This document shows, one piece after another, positions 37,011-46,633 of a stretch of 64,000 nt of DNA. This DNA comes from JAZGGS01 sp963714405 (lineage in GTDB: Bacteria > Bacteroidota > Ignavibacteria > Ignavibacteriales > Ignavibacteriaceae), in contig CAVQOH010000002.1 in NCBI GenBank assembly GCA_963714405.1, forward strand, positions 186,001 to 250,000, read 5' to 3'. Numbering within the stretch: position 1 is the stretch's first letter; every line of letters begins with the position of its first letter. Both the position numbers and the translations under genes were made by a program. The notes under the pieces were generated by a model, which was not told where the DNA came from, ran no database searches, and saw only the letters and a list, made by a program, of their open reading frames with translations.

Positions 37011-37757
37011 ATGTACAAAGTAGTTTTATTACGCCATGGTGAAAGTACCTGGAATAAAGAAAACCGTTTTACTGGTTGGACTGATGTTGACCTTTCTGAA
37101 AAAGGATTAAAAGAAGCAACAGAAGCAGGAAAATTGTTAAAAAAAGAAGGTTATACTTTCGATCTTGCTTATACTTCTGTACTTAAAAGAGCCATACGAA
37201 CTTTATGGATAACACTTGATGAAATGGATCTAATGTGGATTCCTGTAATTCGCAGCTGGAGATTAAATGAAAGACACTACGGAGCTTTGCAGGGTTTAAA
37301 TAAAGCAGAAACAGCAAAAAAATATGGTGATGAACAAGTAAAAATCTGGCGAAGAAGTTACTCAACACAACCACCTGCCTTAGAAAAAACAGATGAAAGA
37401 TTTCCCGGTAATGATCCTCGTTATGCAGAATTAAAAGAAAGTGAACTTCCTTTAACAGAATGTTTAAAGGATACAGTTGCAAGGTTTGTGCCTTACTGGG
37501 AAAACACAATTACGAAATCAATTAAAGAAAGTAAGAAAGTTATAATTGCTGCACACGGAAACAGCTTACGTGCGTTGGTAAAATATTTGGATAACATTCC
37601 CGAAGATGAAATTGTTGGATTGAATATTCCAACTGGTATTCCATTAGTTTATGAACTTGACGAAAACCTGAACTCTATGAAAAGTTATTACCTCGGTGAT
37701 CCTGAAGAAATTAAGAAAGCAGCTGCTGCTGTTGCGAACCAGGGAAAAGCAAAATGA
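37011..37757 (+). CDS. gpmA: 2,3-bisphosphoglycerate-dependent phosphoglycerate mutase
   Basis: GpmA interconverts 3- and 2-phosphoglycerate in glycolysis. The phospho-acceptor histidine is in VLLRHGESTWNKENRFTGW and the second catalytic His in IIAAHGNSLRALVKYL. ATG at 37011 gives a normal 248-residue enzyme, with AAAAGGAAA before it. An earlier ATG at 36996 would include that Shine-Dalgarno. It appears to be a single-gene unit. Confidence 0.95.
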   Translation: MYKVVLLRHGESTWNKENRFTGWTDVDLSEKGLKEATEAGKLLKKEGYTFDLAYTSVLKRAIRTLWITLDEMDLMWIPVIRSWRLNERHYGALQGLNKAETAKKYGDEQVKIWRRSYSTQPPALEKTDERFPGNDPRYAELKESELPLTECLKDTVARFVPYWENTITKSIKESKKVIIAAHGNSLRALVKYLDNIPEDEIVGLNIPTGIPLVYELDENLNSMKSYYLGDPEEIKKAAAAVANQGKAK

Positions 37758-37862
37758 GCATTAAAACCAAAATGATCTGTTACTGAACAGGATTTAACAA
37801 ATAATTGTAAAAAGAAGTAATTAATTGCACTGGTGTTTTATAATATAACCAGGGAGGAAATT

Positions 37863-38273
37863 ATGAAATTGAAAGATGTAAAATCTTCTGCAACTGTAAT
37901 TTATGCACTAGTACTATTTACATTATTGTTTCTGAACGTATTCCTTGGCATAAGACCGATTGCAGATTATATTAATTATTTAGAACAGTCTAAACTGTTT
38001 TTTCTAATTCCATTAAGCCTGTTGCTTCCAATCGGGCTATTTTTGTTTGATAAAGTAAGGTATAAAAAACTCATGCATCAAAAAGCGGAATTATTTCATG
38101 CGACAGTTCAAAATGTGCAGGATAATCTTAAAGATTCAAATAATAAAATGAAATTACTAATTTCAGAAATGCAGGAAGCGGCCGCAGATAATAAACTAGT
38201 AAACCGTGCAAAAGAAATTCTCGAGAAATCAAACTCTTTACTTAATTCTCTTTATAAGCTTGAAAAGAACTAG
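37863..38273 (+). CDS. Two-helix membrane protein with C-terminal coiled coil
   Basis: 136 residues from ATG at 37863, which follows a strong GGGAGGAAATT Shine-Dalgarno. Two membrane helices (about residues 12-32 and 46-64) are followed by a helical, charged tail of about 70 residues (HATVQNVQDNLKDSNNKMKLLISEMQEAAADNK) that should form a cytoplasmic coiled coil. No family is recognised. It lies between gpmA and a methyltransferase, probably as a separate or loosely linked gene. Confidence 0.75.
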   Translation: MKLKDVKSSATVIYALVLFTLLFLNVFLGIRPIADYINYLEQSKLFFLIPLSLLLPIGLFLFDKVRYKKLMHQKAELFHATVQNVQDNLKDSNNKMKLLISEMQEAAADNKLVNRAKEILEKSNSLLNSLYKLEKN

Positions 38274-38299
38274 CACAAATTTTTTGAAAAGAAAAAAAT

Positions 38300-38857
38300 G
38301 TGAATAATAGAAGTACGCGCGTTTGTCCTGTTGAAGAGGCAGACAAACTTGATACAAGAATGAGAAGATGGCTGCAAAATCCACGAAGAATTTTAAAACC
38401 ATATATTTATGAAGGAATGACGGTTTTGGATTTCGGCTGTGGTCCCGGATTTTTTTCTATTGAGATAGCTCAAATGGTTGGAGAATCCGGTAAAGTTATT
38501 GCCGCTGATTTGCAGGAAGGGATGCTGCAAAAACTTAAAGGTAAAATTAAAGGAACCGAACTTGAAAATCGTATAACCTTGCATAAGTGCGATGAGGATA
38601 AAATAGGAATCACAGAAAATGTTGATTTTGTTCTGGCTTTCTACATAGTTCACGAAGTTGAGAATAAGGAAAGATTATTTACTGAGATAGAATCCATATT
38701 AAAACCCAACAAAAAACTTTTAATTGTAGAACCGCCATTCCACGTTAGAAAGAATGCGTTTGAAGAAACTATTAAGAAGGCAAAAGCTGCAGGTTTTACA
38801 GAACTTAAAAGACCAAAAATCTTATTTAATAAAGCGGTGGTTTTAAAAAAGGAATAA
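38300..38857 (+). CDS. Class I SAM-dependent methyltransferase (UbiE-like)
   Basis: 185 residues. SAM-binding motif I is MTVLDFGCGPGFFSIEIA, followed by VIAADLQEGML and VDFVLAFYIVHEVENKERLF. This is the compact UbiE/methyltransferase-11 fold. The start is GTG at 38300, immediately after an out-of-frame ATG. The N-terminus has CPVEEADKLDTRMRRWLQNPRRIL, which is common in a group of small-molecule methyltransferases of Bacteroidota and Archaea. Substrate unknown. Confidence 0.88.
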   Translation: MNNRSTRVCPVEEADKLDTRMRRWLQNPRRILKPYIYEGMTVLDFGCGPGFFSIEIAQMVGESGKVIAADLQEGMLQKLKGKIKGTELENRITLHKCDEDKIGITENVDFVLAFYIVHEVENKERLFTEIESILKPNKKLLIVEPPFHVRKNAFEETIKKAKAAGFTELKRPKILFNKAVVLKKE

Positions 38858-38937
38858 ATTTTTATTAGGATTGGAAGAAAGTCATCCTTTCCTGTTAAGT
38901 ATAAGTTATAAGCATAAGAAATTTGGAGCTTCAAAAT

Positions 38938-39700
38938 ATGAAACAATGGTATGAAGAATTATTTAAAAATTATGCTTTGAAATATGAAAATGAAAATTTT
39001 ACGAAAGGTACGATTGGTGAATGTAACTTTATTGAAGAGGAAATTAATTATAATAAAAGATCTAAAATTTTGGATCTTGGTTGTGGAACAGGTCGTCATT
39101 CAATAGAATTAGCTAAAAGAGGATACCAAATTACCGGAATTGATTTATCTGAATCACAATTAAATCGAGCAAAGGAATTAGCTGATAAAGAGAAACTGAA
39201 TATTGACTTTCAAATTCAAGATGCAAGGACACTAACATTTCAGAATGAATTTGATCTGGTAATAATGCTTTGTGAAGGTGCATTCCCATTAATGGAAACA
39301 GATGAAATGAATTTCCGAATACTGCAAAATGCAACAAAAGCATTAAAAGAAAATGGGAAACTCATATTCACAACATTAAACGGATTATTTCCACTGTTCC
39401 ATTCAGTTAAAGATTTTCTTGCAAGTAATTCCGAGAAGAGGGAATGCTACTTATGATAAAAATACTTTCAACTTAATGACTTTCCGAGATTATAATATAA
39501 CAACTATTGAGGATGATTCCGGCAATAAAAAAGTCTTAGAATGTAATGAACGTTACTATGTTCCATCAGAAATTACATGGTTGCTGAAATCTCTTGATTA
39601 TAAAAATATTGATATTTACGGAGCTAAATTAGGTGCCTTTAGTAGAAACGATAAATTGACAACGGAAGATTTTGAAATGTTAGTTATTGCAAATAAATAA
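38938..39700 (+). CDS. Class I SAM-dependent methyltransferase, frameshifted
   Basis: Motif I is SKILDLGCGTGRHSIELAKRG, followed by ITGIDLSESQLNRAKELA and FDLVIMLCEGAFPLME. The first frame ends at 39456. The C-terminal half continues in another frame as NATYDKNTFNLMTFRDYNI and ends at 39700. Removing one G from GGG near 39438-39440 joins them (EKRNATYDK) into about 253 residues. The span is three-fold plus one, so the indel is a likely sequencing error. It is related to, but distinct from, the methyltransferase just upstream. Start at ATG 38938 gives MKQWYEELF, the usual N-terminus of the group. Confidence 0.85.
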
Positions 39701-39786
39701 TTGATTTACAATAATGTGCATATAACATGCAAATCAACTGGTCGCCATTAGGTACTTAACCGAATTCAGTTAGGACGATCAAATCT

Positions 39787-40275
39787 ATGCAAAAAGTTTC
39801 CATATTTGTGGACGTTCAAAATATTTACTACACTACAAAAGAGTTCCACAATTGTCATTTTAACTATAACGCATTTTGGGCTAAAGCTACTTCAAATAGA
39901 GAAGTTGTTAAAACAATTGCTTATGCCATCGATAAGGGCGATGAAAAGCAGAAACAATTTCAAAACATACTTAGGGGGATTGGATTTGAGGTAAAACTAA
40001 AACCTTTTATTGAAAGAAGTGATGGATCAGCGAAAGGTGATTGGGATGTTGGGATAACACTTGACGTTATGGAATATGCACAGAAATCAGATGTGGTTGT
40101 TTTAGCATCAGGGGATGGTGATTTTGACTTACTAGTTAATAAAATAAGAAAAGATTTTGGCGTTTCTGTTGAAGTTTACGGTGTGGCTCAGCTTACAGCA
40201 GCATCTTTGATTATTGCCGCAACAAAGTTTGTAGCAATTGAAGATGATTTATTACTGAAAACAACTACGGGTTAA
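39787..40275 (+). CDS. NYN-domain (LabA/DUF88) PIN-like protein, putative RNase
   Basis: 162 residues of the NYN family, a PIN-like nuclease fold. The conserved acidic residues are in SIFVDVQNIYYT, KGDWDVGITLDVME and VVLASGDGDFDLLVNKI. Such proteins are predicted or shown to process RNA with a metal ion. The ATG at 39787 follows a 60-base region with possible hairpins. It stands alone between a methyltransferase and a TPR protein. Confidence 0.9.
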   Translation: MQKVSIFVDVQNIYYTTKEFHNCHFNYNAFWAKATSNREVVKTIAYAIDKGDEKQKQFQNILRGIGFEVKLKPFIERSDGSAKGDWDVGITLDVMEYAQKSDVVVLASGDGDFDLLVNKIRKDFGVSVEVYGVAQLTAASLIIAATKFVAIEDDLLLKTTTG

Positions 40276-40413
40276 ATTGAGTGTGTTTTTCATACCTCAA
40301 AAATAACCACTGGTGCTTATAATTTTCCTTTCAATTGATTACTTCAACTTTTCACAATTTAAATTTTTATTTTTCATTTAAATCAATCATTACTTAGCTA
40401 AGCGGAGATAGAT

Positions 40414-41541
40414 ATGAATAATTTAATTCTAATTCTGTTTTTTATAAGCAGCTTCCTTTTAACATCACAAGCTCAAACTTTTACTAATACTGATGAAAAT
40501 ATTAATAATAATATTTTCAATGGTGAATGGCTGCAGGCAAAATCACTTATTGAGCAGCAAATAAGATTGAATCCAGAACATCCAAAATACTATTTTATGA
40601 AAGCTTACATGTATTACCTTTCACGTTATTTTGCAAATACAGGTATGGGCAGGGATTCTACTATAAATGTCGTTCATTACTATTCACGGATGGCAATTAA
40701 TAAGGGCACAGAGTTAGAACAAACAACTGAAGTAAAATTTTATATTGGATGTGCTTATGGTTATTTAGCCAGAGCACATGGAATGCGGCAGGAATGGTGG
40801 TCCGCTTACTGGGCAGCAAGTGATTGTGAAAACTATCTTGAAAATGTAATTGAAGAAGACCCAACATTTTATGATGCGTATTTTGAATTAGGAGTTATAA
40901 ATTACTACCCTGCGGTTGCTGTAACGGGTATTACAAGTGCAATTGCCTGGGTGGGTGGAATGTCTGGCGATAGAGAACTTGGATTAAAATATTTGAAAAA
41001 TGTTGCTGAAAATGGAAGTTTATTTAAAGCAGAAGCATTAGTTGCATTGGGAATAGTGTATAATAACTTTGAAAATGATATTCCAGCTTCACGGGAATAT
41101 TACAGTAAGTTATTGGAAATTTATCCTGAAAATAATCTTGCAACACTTCAATTAGAGAGAATTGATTTCATACTTCTAATTGATGAAAAAGGTGTTGATT
41201 ATTTTACGAAAAATTTTGAAAACTTAAAGGATGAATACAATATTGATGATCCAACTGATCTGAATATTTTGGGTTACTACCTGATGAACAGACAACGCTT
41301 GGATGATGCGTTGGCAATTTTCCAATTAAATATTGAGTTATATCCTGATGTAGCAAATTGTTATGACAGCATTGCAGAATGCTTTTTGAACAGAAATGAA
41401 AATGATAAGGCAATTAAGCATTACAAGCTTGCTTATGAAAAACTTCCTTCAGATACAACAGCAAATGAAGAATTTAAAGAATTTCTAAGAACAAATATTC
41501 AAGATAGGTTAGAAGAATTAGGAGCAAATATAAATTCATAA
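40414..41541 (+). CDS. Secreted or periplasmic TPR-repeat protein
   Basis: 375 residues with a signal peptide (LILILFFISSFLLTSQAQ). TPR-like helices follow, clearest at EWLQAKSLIEQQIRLNPEHPKYYFMKAY near the start and LDDALAIFQLNIELYPDVANCYDSIAECFL and DKAIKHYKLAYEKLPSDTT near the end. The middle contains WWSAYWAASDCENYLENVIEEDPTFYDAYFELGVINYY. It probably works in protein-protein contacts in the periplasm. A Shine-Dalgarno-like GCGGAGA precedes the ATG. No close functional family recognised. Confidence 0.85.
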   Translation: MNNLILILFFISSFLLTSQAQTFTNTDENINNNIFNGEWLQAKSLIEQQIRLNPEHPKYYFMKAYMYYLSRYFANTGMGRDSTINVVHYYSRMAINKGTELEQTTEVKFYIGCAYGYLARAHGMRQEWWSAYWAASDCENYLENVIEEDPTFYDAYFELGVINYYPAVAVTGITSAIAWVGGMSGDRELGLKYLKNVAENGSLFKAEALVALGIVYNNFENDIPASREYYSKLLEIYPENNLATLQLERIDFILLIDEKGVDYFTKNFENLKDEYNIDDPTDLNILGYYLMNRQRLDDALAIFQLNIELYPDVANCYDSIAECFLNRNENDKAIKHYKLAYEKLPSDTTANEEFKEFLRTNIQDRLEELGANINS

Positions 41542-41745
41542 ATATAACAATGTTCTGAATTTTAATCTGTTCTATTTTAAAAGTTAAACGTTAAGCTTTC
41601 GGATAATTTTATTAATTAGCTTATTTCCCTCTGGATTTGCGTGTATTTCCAGCTCATCGCATAAAAATAGACTTGACTTTATATTTCATTTTAGGCATCT
41701 TTTTGCACGGTTTTAACAGAATAATTTTTTTCAGGAGTTAATTTA

Positions 41746-42792
41746 ATGCCCCGCAAATACTTTCTGATTCTTGCTGCTCTCCTACTATCATTTACATCTA
41801 ATTATAGCCAAACAGAATTTGGAAAATATGCCGGTGAGTTTATGGCTATTGGAATTGGCGGAAGACCGCTTGGTATGGGCGGTGCATTTACTGGTATTGC
41901 CAATGATGTTACTTCAGGTTATTATAATCCTGCAGGACTAGCCAGTATAAATTACCCCCAGCTTTCTCTTATGCATTCTGAACAATTTGGCGAACTTGTT
42001 AACTACGATTATGCCTCTGTAGGGATACCTTTCCAGGAAGATTTAAGTTTTGGCGTAAGTGTGATGCGATTGGCTATTGATGGAATACCCGATACACGCG
42101 AAGCACTTATAAACGGACAAACCGGTGCACAGATCTACGATATAAATCACATTTACGCAAGATTAGATTATTCCAAAATAACAGAGTTCAGTAACCAGGA
42201 TTGGGCAGTATATTTAACTTTTGCAAAAAGGCATTCTAAAAACTTTTATTGGGGTGCAAATATAAAAGTTATTAGAAGAGATATTGCAGAATTTGGCGCT
42301 ACAGGTATTGGATTTGATGTTGGGGCTATGTATTCACCAATGGATAATCTTTATGTGGGTGCTAATATTCAGGATGTTACAACTACCCTGGTTGCCTGGA
42401 ATACTGGCTTAAATGAACTTATATCGCCAACTCTTAAAATTGGTAGTTCCTATAGATTTATTGAAATACTTGGCGGCTACATTATGCCAGCTTTGGATTT
42501 TGATATCAGATTTGAAAACAGGCAGTTTGCTTCTAATTTTAATCTTGGACCTGTTAGTTTTGATATGCACGCAGGGGTTGAATGGAACATTGAAAACCTA
42601 ATTTTTATAAGAGGAGGTTATAATGATGTGCAGCAATTTACTGTTGGTGCAGGTGTAAAGCTTCCTAAACTGAATATTGATTATTCATTTGCAAGGTTTA
42701 ACCAATCAGAACTGGATAGATTACCAGATTCACACAGAATTTCAATTATTCTGACCTTAGAAGAACCGCGCTTTATGAGGGATGGATTATAA
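41746..42792 (+). CDS. PorV/PorQ-family outer membrane protein (T9SS-associated)
   Basis: 348 residues with a signal peptide (MPRKYFLILAALLLSFTSNYSQ). The motif FMAIGIGGRPLGMGGAFTGIANDVTSGYYNPAGLA is diagnostic of the PorV/PorQ/UPF0164 family, 14-strand FadL-like barrels. PorV shuttles type IX cargo on the outer membrane in Bacteroidota. The rest alternates beta strands and ends with a barrel-like RISIILTLEEP. Its presence agrees with the T9SS-tagged protein at 2026 and the GldL/M-like pair at 45644. Whether this paralogue is PorV proper is not certain. Confidence 0.87.
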   Translation: MPRKYFLILAALLLSFTSNYSQTEFGKYAGEFMAIGIGGRPLGMGGAFTGIANDVTSGYYNPAGLASINYPQLSLMHSEQFGELVNYDYASVGIPFQEDLSFGVSVMRLAIDGIPDTREALINGQTGAQIYDINHIYARLDYSKITEFSNQDWAVYLTFAKRHSKNFYWGANIKVIRRDIAEFGATGIGFDVGAMYSPMDNLYVGANIQDVTTTLVAWNTGLNELISPTLKIGSSYRFIEILGGYIMPALDFDIRFENRQFASNFNLGPVSFDMHAGVEWNIENLIFIRGGYNDVQQFTVGAGVKLPKLNIDYSFARFNQSELDRLPDSHRISIILTLEEPRFMRDGL

Positions 42793-42811
42793 ATAAATTT
42801 ACCTGTTTAGA

Positions 42812-43189
42812 CTATACAGTTTCTCTATTTACCAGCCTGGTAAGAGTTTCAATTAATACATTATTCTGTACGGGTTTTGTAAGATAAACTTCTGCACCTG
42901 CATCTATTGCTTTTTGCTGAACATTGCTGAAAACATGGGCAGATAAACAAACCACAGGTATATGTTTATATAAAGGATGCTTTTTAAATTCTCTAACAAT
43001 TTCCACACCGCTTCGTGAACCATTAAGTGAAACATCCATTAAAACTAAATCATAATTTGTTTCAGAAAGTTTCTTGTAAAAAGATTCCTCAGAATCACAA
43101 ACATCTACCTCAAAATTTTTCTTTAAAATCAGTTTAAGAAATTTCTGATTCTCAAAATCGTCTTCAGTTACTAACAATTTTGGTTTCAC
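42812..43189 (-). CDS. Single-domain response regulator (CheY-like)
   Basis: 125 residues, a receiver domain alone. The acidic pair is in LLVTEDDFENQKFL, the phospho-accepting Asp in YDLVLMDVSLNGSRSGVEIV, and the conserved Lys in VYLTKPVQNN. There is no output domain, so it probably passes phosphate or binds a partner. It is convergent with the PorV-like gene, with 20 bases between stops. No kinase gene is adjacent. Confidence 0.9.
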   Translation of the reverse strand: MKPKLLVTEDDFENQKFLKLILKKNFEVDVCDSEESFYKKLSETNYDLVLMDVSLNGSRSGVEIVREFKKHPLYKHIPVVCLSAHVFSNVQQKAIDAGAEVYLTKPVQNNVLIETLTRLVNRETV

Positions 43190-43362
43190 TTAATTTTTAA
43201 AAATTATTTTAAAATTAATGTTAAGAAAATCTGTTCATTAAATATGATGTAACTTAGCTAATACTTATCAATTTGTAAATAGCTTTTAAGTTATCATAAA
43301 ATGATTTTTGAATTAATTCTTTAGAACCAAAGACAACTATTTATTTTACTCAAATAAATAAT

Positions 43363-43578
43363 TTATTCAACTTCAGTTTTGGCAGGGGTATACCCCGGGG
43401 GATAATGTCCTTCTTCAGGAACTTTTCTGGTGTTATTAATTATAAAAAAGATGAGTAGTATAACCAGAACAATGATCGTCCAAAAAGTGTTTTTATGCTT
43501 TGGATTAATAAGTGGTTTTTTTTCAACTTTTGGTTTTCCTATTTGCCTTAGTTTTCTATTTTTTTGATTTTTAGCCAT
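43363..43578 (-). CDS. Small single-helix membrane protein
   Basis: 71 residues. A very basic cytoplasmic N-terminus (MAKNQKNRKLRQIGKPKVEKK) is followed by one membrane helix (about residues 31-48, TFWTIIVLVILLIFFIIN) and a short tail with PEEGHYPPGYTPAKTEVE. The pattern and a GGGAAA upstream support a real gene. Function unknown. Confidence 0.65.
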   Translation of the reverse strand: MAKNQKNRKLRQIGKPKVEKKPLINPKHKNTFWTIIVLVILLIFFIINNTRKVPEEGHYPPGYTPAKTEVE

Positions 43579-43698
43579 TATTTCCCTTATAAAACAGGAT
43601 TATAACAATAGTTAAATGTGGTCATAATTTCGTTCATTAAAACTTATTTTCATTTGATTTAGAAAAGTAAAAATAAAATGTATATGAAGCCATATAAT

Positions 43699-44382
43699 TT
43701 AATTGGACAATCTTTCATTCACAAATTTTGCAATTGGGTTATGAGCATCTTCCGAGTGTTTTTTTAGCCAAAGTTTCAGGGAATTTTCTTCATCGATATC
43801 ATAAAGTTCTTCTAATTTGGTGAAAGTGAGATTTGCGGCTTTAATTTTAATTAAAGTTTTTTCTAAAACGGATTCAGTACTCCAATCAATTCCGCTAAAA
43901 AGGTCCGGTAGAAATTTTTTCATTCCCAGAAGATAGTAACCTCCATCAAAAGAAGGTCCAACCACTATATTATTACTATCCAACAGCTCAAACGATTGTG
44001 TTATGATTTCATTTGAAATATCAGGTACATCTGTGCCAACAATGACAGCTTTTGAAGCTCCATTATAAAATACTTTCTCAAATGCATTTTGCATTCTTTC
44101 ACCGAGGTCTTTCCCTTCCTGGAAACAATATATAAAACCACCCCCGGAAAACTTTTTCATTGCGTTTAATTCTTTTTTCTCGGAACAAAAAATGTATTGT
44201 GTAATTTTATCGTTTTTATTTTGTAATAACAGTTTAAATAAATGTGTTAAACACTTACTATAAAATTTTAGAGCAAATTCTTCCCCATAATTTGAAGCTA
44301 GACGTGTTTTAACTTTACCTAATGAAGGATAACGCGCAAATATTATTAAAGCATTTTGTTCAGAATTTTTAATCAAAATCAA
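43699..44382 (-). CDS. TIGR04282/DUF2064-family glycosyltransferase-like protein
   Basis: 227 residues of the DUF2064 family. Marks are ALIIFARYPSLGKVKTRLA at the N-terminus, then AVIVGTDVPDISNEII and VVGPSFDGGYYLLGMKKFLPDLFSGIDWST. The family has a GT-A nucleotidyl- or glycosyltransferase fold and is often adjacent to a GT2 gene, as here, with a four-base overlap. Members were named from arsenosugar or rSAM/selenodomain neighbourhoods; the substrate in this organism is unknown. Confidence 0.88.
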   Translation of the reverse strand: MILIKNSEQNALIIFARYPSLGKVKTRLASNYGEEFALKFYSKCLTHLFKLLLQNKNDKITQYIFCSEKKELNAMKKFSGGGFIYCFQEGKDLGERMQNAFEKVFYNGASKAVIVGTDVPDISNEIITQSFELLDSNNIVVGPSFDGGYYLLGMKKFLPDLFSGIDWSTESVLEKTLIKIKAANLTFTKLEELYDIDEENSLKLWLKKHSEDAHNPIAKFVNERLSN

Positions 44383-45074
44383 TCTTTAAAAAGATGAATA
44401 AAAATTGTTTTTAATATTATTACTCCAGCCATAAAAGATCCTTTAAGTGTACCGGTAACTTTGGATTTTCCTATTCTTCTTCTGTATCTAACCGGAATTT
44501 CTTTAATCTTATAATTTTTCTTAGCAGCTTTTATTTGCATTTCAACGGTCCATCCAAACCATTTATCTTTCATATTAAGTTCAATAAGTTTGTTGTACTT
44601 TATTGCTCTGAACGGACCAAGATCAGTGTAACGAATATGCCAGAATAAGTTAATCAAAAATCCTGCTATCAAACTGCCAATCCTTGATTGATATGGAAGG
44701 GCTCCTTTTTCACGATTTCCTAAAACCCGGCTGCCAAGAACAAAATCATAGTCATTAGAAATTATCGGAGTAGTTAGCATACTAATTTCTTCCGGATAAT
44801 CACTGTAATCTCCATCTAAAAAAACAACAAGATCAATTGTTTTATCTTTTAGGTATTCAATTCCTTTTAGGCAAGCTGCTCCATAACCCATTTGATTTTC
44901 AATTAAAACAGTAACTCCTGCTTGGGCTGCAACTTCAGCTGTTTTATCCGTTGAGCAATTATTAACAACTATAATTTCAGAAATTTCATCTTTAGGAAGA
45001 TCATTAATTACTCTTCCAATTGATTTTTCTTCATTATAAGCCGGAATTATTACTGCGGTTTTCAAATCTAACAT
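44379..45074 (-). CDS. GT2-family glycosyltransferase (DPM1-like)
   Basis: 231 residues with a GT-A fold. The nucleotide-binding start is AVIIPAYNEEKSIGRVINDLP and the metal-binding motif LVVFLDGDYSDYPEE. It also has the GSRVLGNREKGALP and GPFRAIKYNKLIEL segments of polyprenyl-phosphate glycosyltransferases. The C-terminal hydrophobic part (GSFMAGVIILKTIFIHLF) may touch the membrane. It is translationally coupled to the DUF2064 gene. The sugar and acceptor are not known. Confidence 0.87.
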   Translation of the reverse strand: MLDLKTAVIIPAYNEEKSIGRVINDLPKDEISEIIVVNNCSTDKTAEVAAQAGVTVLIENQMGYGAACLKGIEYLKDKTIDLVVFLDGDYSDYPEEISMLTTPIISNDYDFVLGSRVLGNREKGALPYQSRIGSLIAGFLINLFWHIRYTDLGPFRAIKYNKLIELNMKDKWFGWTVEMQIKAAKKNYKIKEIPVRYRRRIGKSKVTGTLKGSFMAGVIILKTIFIHLFKD

Positions 45075-45643
45075 TGTTGTTAAATAATTTTATAAAGGTG
45101 CAAAACTTACCAGATATAATATGAATTAGCAATTTTAAGAAGTATATAATATTTTCAGGTAACTGTAATGAATAAAACTAATTAAGAAAAGAATATAAAT
45201 TTTTAAGTAAAATTTACCATTAAATATAATTTTCGGCGTAAGAATAGCACTAGTTAAAAGCAGGATCTATAATTATCTAGTCTGATTGTTATCTATTTCA
45301 AAAAACAAAAAAGTATATTTATTGAATATTTGCAATCATCTGTAAATACTCAGATATTACAATTAATATAAATTTCCATTCCATTCAGCATGGAACTTAA
45401 TTATCTCTAAAAAGTCAAAAAAAACTAACTTTTTCTAAAGAAATTATCATCGAAAGCACCCCTAAAAATGTTGAAAAATCGTTGGTATGATAATTGTTTT
45501 TATTCACGCAGAAAGATACTTGGGTTGTGTAGAGTTATAAATCCTTCACCGTTTAGGTCAATGTTTATACTTTGTTTTACCGAAACAAATATCAGTATAT
45601 TTAGTGTTTAATTTAAAAATAACATAACTATTTGAGGAGAACG
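45075..45643. other. Long AT-rich intergenic region before the GldL/M-like operon
   Basis: About 570 bases between divergent genes hold no convincing reading frame. A weak sigma-54-like match, TGGTAT-N5-TTGTT, sits at 45483-45498, about 146 bases before the start at 45644, but two of the key bases differ from consensus. GAGGAG at 45633-45638 is the Shine-Dalgarno for the next gene. The region probably contains a promoter for the operon, but I cannot fix it. Confidence 0.55.
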
Positions 45644-46621
45644 ATGTTAACTACAAAAAATAACGTCCAAAATTCGGGTACCACATTATTCAATGGGCCT
45701 GATATTGCGAAAGATGGATTGGAAGAAGAACTTGATAGTTATACCAGATCCGCGGTTAGTAAAATACGGTTTAACCTGATACTAAAACCCGCTTTAATTT
45801 CATTCTTTGCACTTATCGTTTCATTTTTCCTTGATGTTTCTACTGTTCCACTTTTGGGAGATGTTACCCTGGATTTAGCGAGATCATTATTCCCTGGCTG
45901 GGAACCACCTGTAGAAACTTTTGTACCGTACAGCTTCTGGTGGTTACCAATTTTTGCATATGCACTATTCATTTTTATTGCTTACCTGGCTTTTAATAAA
46001 TTGAAAATTGAAATTATTCGTACACCTGCTTCAGAGACTATTGATAGATTAGTAGGTGCTGCAACAAGTGTTATTGATAGTATCGCAACCGCTCTTCCTC
46101 TCATTGGTGCTGCAATTCTTCTTATAAGTGTAAGACTTGGAGATGAGGTGTTTCTGGGTATTTCCGTTCCGTTTGAAATTAAAGCTTTAATAGTTCTTGC
46201 TATTGGTAAATTGTTTGAACCAGTTCTTGATCAAATGAGCGTAGATTTTCAGAGTGTCGTAAACCACGTTAAGGATATTAGAGATAAGTATTTTTCACGT
46301 ATTCAGATTGAAAGTTCTAAGAGTTTAATGAAGCAGCTCAATATTGGCGGTGCCGGTGGTGTGAAAATGACTGGCGAGGAAATGCAAAGATATAAGTCAA
46401 TGGTAGAAGATTCTGCAAAGTTAAGCGAGGTTATAAGAAAGAACTATTCAGCAGTTGGTGAGATTATGGAAAAAGTTAACTCTATGGATCAAATCAGTTC
46501 TGAAAAACTACACCAGTTAAACGCACTAGCTACATCTATTACGCAAGCTTCAAATTCTTTAACTGATGAAAGAACCCGTGAAGGTTTAAAATCTTTGGAA
46601 GCAATAGTTGTAAAAAAATAG
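45644..46621 (+). CDS. Polytopic inner-membrane protein, GldL/ExbB-like motor candidate
   Basis: 325 residues from ATG 45644, chosen because TTGAGGAGAACG at 45632 contains the Shine-Dalgarno. Hydrophobic segments lie near residues 44-64, 97-117, 140-163 and perhaps 172-190. The third (SIATALPLIGAAILLISV) recalls the ExbB/TolQ helix with Ala-Pro-Leu-Gly. The C-terminal 130 residues are helical and cytoplasmic (EEMQRYKSMVEDSAKLSEVI, then ITQASNSLTDERTREGLKSL), which resembles the GldL tail. The next gene encodes a single-helix partner, as in GldL-GldM of T9SS. The assignment is inference from architecture and order. Confidence 0.6.
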   Translation: MLTTKNNVQNSGTTLFNGPDIAKDGLEEELDSYTRSAVSKIRFNLILKPALISFFALIVSFFLDVSTVPLLGDVTLDLARSLFPGWEPPVETFVPYSFWWLPIFAYALFIFIAYLAFNKLKIEIIRTPASETIDRLVGAATSVIDSIATALPLIGAAILLISVRLGDEVFLGISVPFEIKALIVLAIGKLFEPVLDQMSVDFQSVVNHVKDIRDKYFSRIQIESSKSLMKQLNIGGAGGVKMTGEEMQRYKSMVEDSAKLSEVIRKNYSAVGEIMEKVNSMDQISSEKLHQLNALATSITQASNSLTDERTREGLKSLEAIVVKK

Positions 46622-46633
46622 AGAATATAAAAA

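Noticed and set aside
39734..39783. Possible attC-like or structured element before the NYN gene
   Set aside because: The arms pair only partly (TTAAC/GTTAG, TGGTCG/CGATCA) and no integron integrase is near.
41693..41707. Sigma-54-like site before the PorV gene (AGGCATCTTTTTGCA)
   Set aside because: The spacing between GG and GC is nine bases, one too short, and the adjacent T is missing.
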